Origin: Empedobacter stercoris
Lineage (GTDB): Bacteria; Bacteroidota; Bacteroidia; Flavobacteriales; Weeksellaceae
NCBI RefSeq assembly: GCF_965137335.1
Contig: NZ_CBCRZD010000019.1
Length of the DNA: 60,800 bases
Direction: 5' to 3' (one strand)
Shown: positions 58,545-60,800 of the stretch, in pieces
How the letters are laid out: each line of letters begins with the position of its first letter
Position numbering within the stretch: the stretch's first letter is position 1
Notes under the pieces: model-generated
What the model saw: only the letters and a program-made list of their open reading frames with translations
The model's database searches: none
What the model was told of the DNA's origin: nothing
Translations under genes and position numbers: made by a program

Positions 58545-60248
58545 ATGCAATTGTCTGAACAAGAAATTATTCGTAGAGAAAAACTACAACAATTAAGAGA
58601 CTTAGGCGTTGAGCCTTACCCTGCCGAAGAATTCGTGGTAACTTCTAATTCGAAAGAAATTAAGGAAAAGTACGAAGAAGGAAAGGTAGTCAAGCTTGCC
58701 GGACGATTGATGAGTGTTCGTGTAATGGGAAAAGCATCTTTCGCAGAATTACAAGATAGCGAAGGTCGTATTCAGCTGTATGTATCAAGAGATGACATCT
58801 CTTCATCAGAAGAAGGAATCGAATACAATACTATTTTCAAGAAATTGATGGACATAGGAGATTTCATTGGAATCGAAGGATACGAATTCAAAACTAAAGT
58901 GGGTGAAATTTCTGTTCACGTAACAAAATTAACATTGTTATCAAAAACTTTACGTCCATTACCAATCGTTAAAACAGACGATGAAGGTCACATTTTTGAT
59001 GCTTTTACAGATCCAGAATTACGTTACCGTATGCGTTATGTAGATTTGGTTGTAAACCCTCATGTCAAAGAAATTTTCTTAAAACGTACACGTTTATTCA
59101 ATGCTATGCGTAATTTCTTCAACGATCGTGGATACATGGAAGTAGAAACTCCAGTTTTACAATCAATTCCTGGAGGAGCAGCAGCTCGTCCGTTTATTAC
59201 GCATCACAATGCTTTGGACATTCCATTATATTTAAGAATCGCAAACGAATTATACTTAAAAAGATTAATCGTTGGTGGTTTCGATGGTGTTTACGAATTT
59301 TCTAAAAACTTCCGTAACGAAGGAATGGACCGTACACACAATCCAGAATTTACAGCAATGGAAATTTACGTTGCATACAAAGATTACAACTGGATGATGG
59401 ATTTCACAGAGCAATTATTAGAGCACTGTGCTATCGCTGTCAATGGAACTTCTGAAGCTACTTTTGGAGAACATAAAATCAATTTTAAAGCGCCTTACAA
59501 ACGCGTAACAATGCGTCAAGCAATAATTGATTTTACAGGTTTTGACATCGATGGTAAATCTGAAGCTGAATTATTTGAAGCAGCCAAAAGTATGGGAATC
59601 GAGGTTGATGATACAATGGGTAAAGGAAAACTAATTGATGAAATTTTCGGTGAAAAATGTGAAGGAAATTACATTCAACCAACTTTCATTACCGATTATC
59701 CAAAAGAAATGTCGCCATTGACAAAACAACACCGCGATAATCCTGAATTAACTGAACGTTTCGAATTAATGGTTTGTGGAAAAGAAATTGCAAACTCATA
59801 TTCAGAATTAAATGATCCAATCGATCAACGTGAACGTTTCGAAGAACAATTAAAATTATCTGAAAAAGGTGACGACGAAGCAGGAGAATTTATTGACGAA
59901 GATTTCTTACGTGCTTTAGAATTCGGAATGCCGCCTACAGGTGGTTTAGGAATCGGTATGGACCGTTTGATTATGTTCTTAACGAACAATCCATCTATTC
60001 AAGAAGTTTTATTCTTCCCTCAAATGCGTCCAGAAAAAGCTGCACCAGCCTACGAATTGACAGAAGAAGAAACTAAAATTATTGAAATCTTAAAAGCTAA
60101 CGAAAACATTGATTTAAATGAATTAAAATCTCAAGCTGCTTTGAGCGGTAAAAAATGGGACAAATCAATGAAAAATTTAGCAAAATATAACTTGACTAAA
60201 GTAACTGTAGATGGCGATGCTAAAACGGTTGCATATTTAGCCGAGTAA
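58545..60248 (+). CDS. lysS: Lysine--tRNA ligase, class II
   Basis: LysRS is a class II synthetase charging tRNA-Lys. The 567-aa protein has the OB-fold anticodon-binding domain (about 50-150, VKLAGRLMSVRVMGKASFAEL) and motif 1 (RGYMEVETPVLQ). Motif 2 follows (FSKNFRNEGMDRTHNPEFTAMEIY), then motif 3 (GLGIGMDRLIMFLTN). The C-terminus extends beyond the catalytic core by about 75 residues (ELTEEETKIIEILKANENID...), an extra helical tail not found in short bacterial LysRS. It is followed by a terminator and then by repeat-rich DNA up to the 5S rRNA. Confidence 0.96.
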   Translation: MQLSEQEIIRREKLQQLRDLGVEPYPAEEFVVTSNSKEIKEKYEEGKVVKLAGRLMSVRVMGKASFAELQDSEGRIQLYVSRDDISSSEEGIEYNTIFKKLMDIGDFIGIEGYEFKTKVGEISVHVTKLTLLSKTLRPLPIVKTDDEGHIFDAFTDPELRYRMRYVDLVVNPHVKEIFLKRTRLFNAMRNFFNDRGYMEVETPVLQSIPGGAAARPFITHHNALDIPLYLRIANELYLKRLIVGGFDGVYEFSKNFRNEGMDRTHNPEFTAMEIYVAYKDYNWMMDFTEQLLEHCAIAVNGTSEATFGEHKINFKAPYKRVTMRQAIIDFTGFDIDGKSEAELFEAAKSMGIEVDDTMGKGKLIDEIFGEKCEGNYIQPTFITDYPKEMSPLTKQHRDNPELTERFELMVCGKEIANSYSELNDPIDQRERFEEQLKLSEKGDDEAGEFIDEDFLRALEFGMPPTGGLGIGMDRLIMFLTNNPSIQEVLFFPQMRPEKAAPAYELTEEETKIIEILKANENIDLNELKSQAALSGKKWDKSMKNLAKYNLTKVTVDGDAKTVAYLAE

Positions 60249-60272
60249 ATTATTACCCTTTCATCTATATTT

Positions 60273-60303
60273 AAAAGCTCAACTTCAGTTGGGCTTTTTT
60301 TAT
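60273..60303 (+). terminator. Intrinsic terminator after lysS
   Basis: AAAAGCTCAAC and GTTGGGCTTTT pair around TTCA, followed by a T run. Confidence 0.85.
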
Positions 60304-60708
60304 GGCGTTCCCTCGCTAACAAAATTATAATTAAATAGTAAAAAATTCCTACGCTCGGTCGGGCTATCCGTTGCAATCTTTTGTTTGGAGTAACATAGCA
60401 CCTAAAAACAAAATCCTTCATCAAACAAAAGGATTTCCACTACTATCCCTAACGCGGGTTTTAAGCGTAAACCGTAAGAGATAAGATTTAAGACTGACAA
60501 TAAAAATCTAAACAAACTAGGAGTGTTATCGAGTTCTGAGTTCTGAGTTGTAAGTTGTAAAGGAAGCTTCCTTTTTATCAAGAAGAAGCTTCTCGTTGAC
60601 TAATTAGAAGCCTCTTGTTGGATGAAAGCAAGCTTCTTGTTTTATAAAACATAGTTTGGAGATGCGTAAAGCTTAAAACGTTCTGCCTAAGGCGCGACGT
60701 ATAAACAC
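60304..60708. other. Gene-free, repeat-rich region between lysS and the rRNA operon end
   Basis: No gene is credible. It contains a GC-rich block CGCTCGGTCGGGCTATCCGT (about 60353-60372) with GCAATCTTTTG after it, a sequence I recall as common near Bacteroidota intergenic and rRNA regions. A GAGTTCTGAG direct-repeat tract lies at 60531-60560, and the second 22-bp palindrome array at 60560-60639. An ORF shadow on the minus strand at 60131-60424 is not supported. Confidence 0.6.
60560..60639. repeat. Array of four 14-nt near-palindromes at exact 22-bp period (locus 2)
   Basis: The units are AAGGAAGCTTCCTT (60560), GAAGAAGCTTCTCG (60582), TTAGAAGCCTCTTG (60604) and AAGCAAGCTTCTTG (60626). The spacers are TTTATCAA, TTGACTAA and TTGGATGA. 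Period and unit match the array after cvpA (54862-54941). It lies about 110 bp beyond the 3' end of the 5S rRNA. Confidence 0.85.
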
Positions 60709-60710
60709 AA

Positions 60711-60741
60711 AAAAGCCTCAAGAAATAATCTTGAGGCTTTT
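60711..60741 (-). terminator. Intrinsic terminator of the rRNA operon
   Basis: AAAAGCCTCAAGA and TCTTGAGGCTTTT form a 13-bp stem with a 5-base loop, with a run of T on the minus strand. It lies 10 bp after the 5S rRNA 3' end. Confidence 0.85.
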
Positions 60742-60750
60742 GATAAAAAC

Positions 60751-60800
60751 TGGCGACGACCTACTCTCCCGCAATAGCAGTACCATCGGCGCAGGCAGGC
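60751..60800 (-). rRNA. rrf: 5S ribosomal RNA, 3' part
   Basis: On the minus strand the last 50 bases read as the 3' half of 5S rRNA, with the conserved CCGATGGTACTGC and GGGAGAGTAGGTCG segments and the terminal CGCCA. The 5' half and the rest of the rRNA operon lie beyond the right edge of the window. Confidence 0.93.

Noticed and set aside
60131..60424. Minus-strand ORF overlapping the lysS end
   Set aside because: It is a shadow frame over lysS codons and a terminator, with no family features.

Overview
The window is about 60.8 kb of low-GC DNA from a member of the Bacteroidota, class Flavobacteriia. A Weeksellaceae-type organism (Empedobacter-like) is my best guess, but it is not proven. 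The evidence is: repeated TAnnTTTG -7 promoter boxes; a type IX secretion (T9SS) type B sorting domain next to a PorP/SprF gene; a GLPGLI-family gene; a Bacteroidota-type TonB; a SUF iron-sulfur operon; and a DUF5606 gene beside def and mazG. A partial 5S rRNA lies at the right edge on the minus strand, so an rRNA operon reads in from outside the window. No complete tRNA or CRISPR array was seen.

Region 1-2.7 kb is a decayed mobile patch. It holds the 3' part of an IS3-family element (with ambiguous N bases), a small orphan ORF, and a complete but broken second IS3-family element with recognisable inverted repeats. Against that element lies the truncated 5' end of an HU-like gene. Region 2.7-9.3 kb is core: dnaA, a low-molecular-weight tyrosine phosphatase and a tetrapyrrole-methylase-type methyltransferase in one operon, then a thioesterase, apt, a SanA/YdcF-like protein, a HipA-like kinase overlapping a DUF3037 gene, and a short SSB. 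Region 9.3-17 kb is the SUF operon (sufA, a secreted protein, sufB, a four-helix-bundle protein, sufC, sufD, sufS) followed by trpS. Region 17-25 kb is envelope: a TonB-type energy transducer, a PstS-like lipoprotein, a nonsense-interrupted GLPGLI gene, PorP/SprF, and a large T9SS type B cargo. Region 25-36.4 kb holds prfC, a DUF4197 protein, a 2025-residue alpha-2-macroglobulin with a SusC-like plug segment, a pRiA4b ORF-3-like protein, a CCA-adding enzyme and a Sua5/YrdC enzyme. Region 36.5-46.5 kb is a loose lipopolysaccharide/glycan cluster: three glycosyltransferase genes (one a GT9-GT2 fusion), a Kdo-kinase-like protein and an LTA-synthase-like sulfatase, together with an SDR enzyme, a GHMP kinase and fabD. 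Region 46.5-60.3 kb is housekeeping: dapD, ruvX, def, DUF5606, mazG, a candidate small RNA, uvrB, a DUF4846 lipoprotein, a second cysteine desulfurase, cvpA, rmuC, two paralogous secreted proteins and lysS.

The observations most worth following are these. Two intergenic arrays each contain four 14-nt near-palindromes at an exact 22-bp period (54862-54941 and 60560-60639). A probable small-RNA gene at 50034-50184 has a good promoter, a perfect 14-bp palindrome over the -33 element and an intrinsic terminator. A SusC/RagA-type plug-like segment lies inside an alpha-2-macroglobulin in the region expected to carry the bait. Several genes have TAnnTTTG boxes only a few bases before their ATG, which implies leaderless mRNAs.
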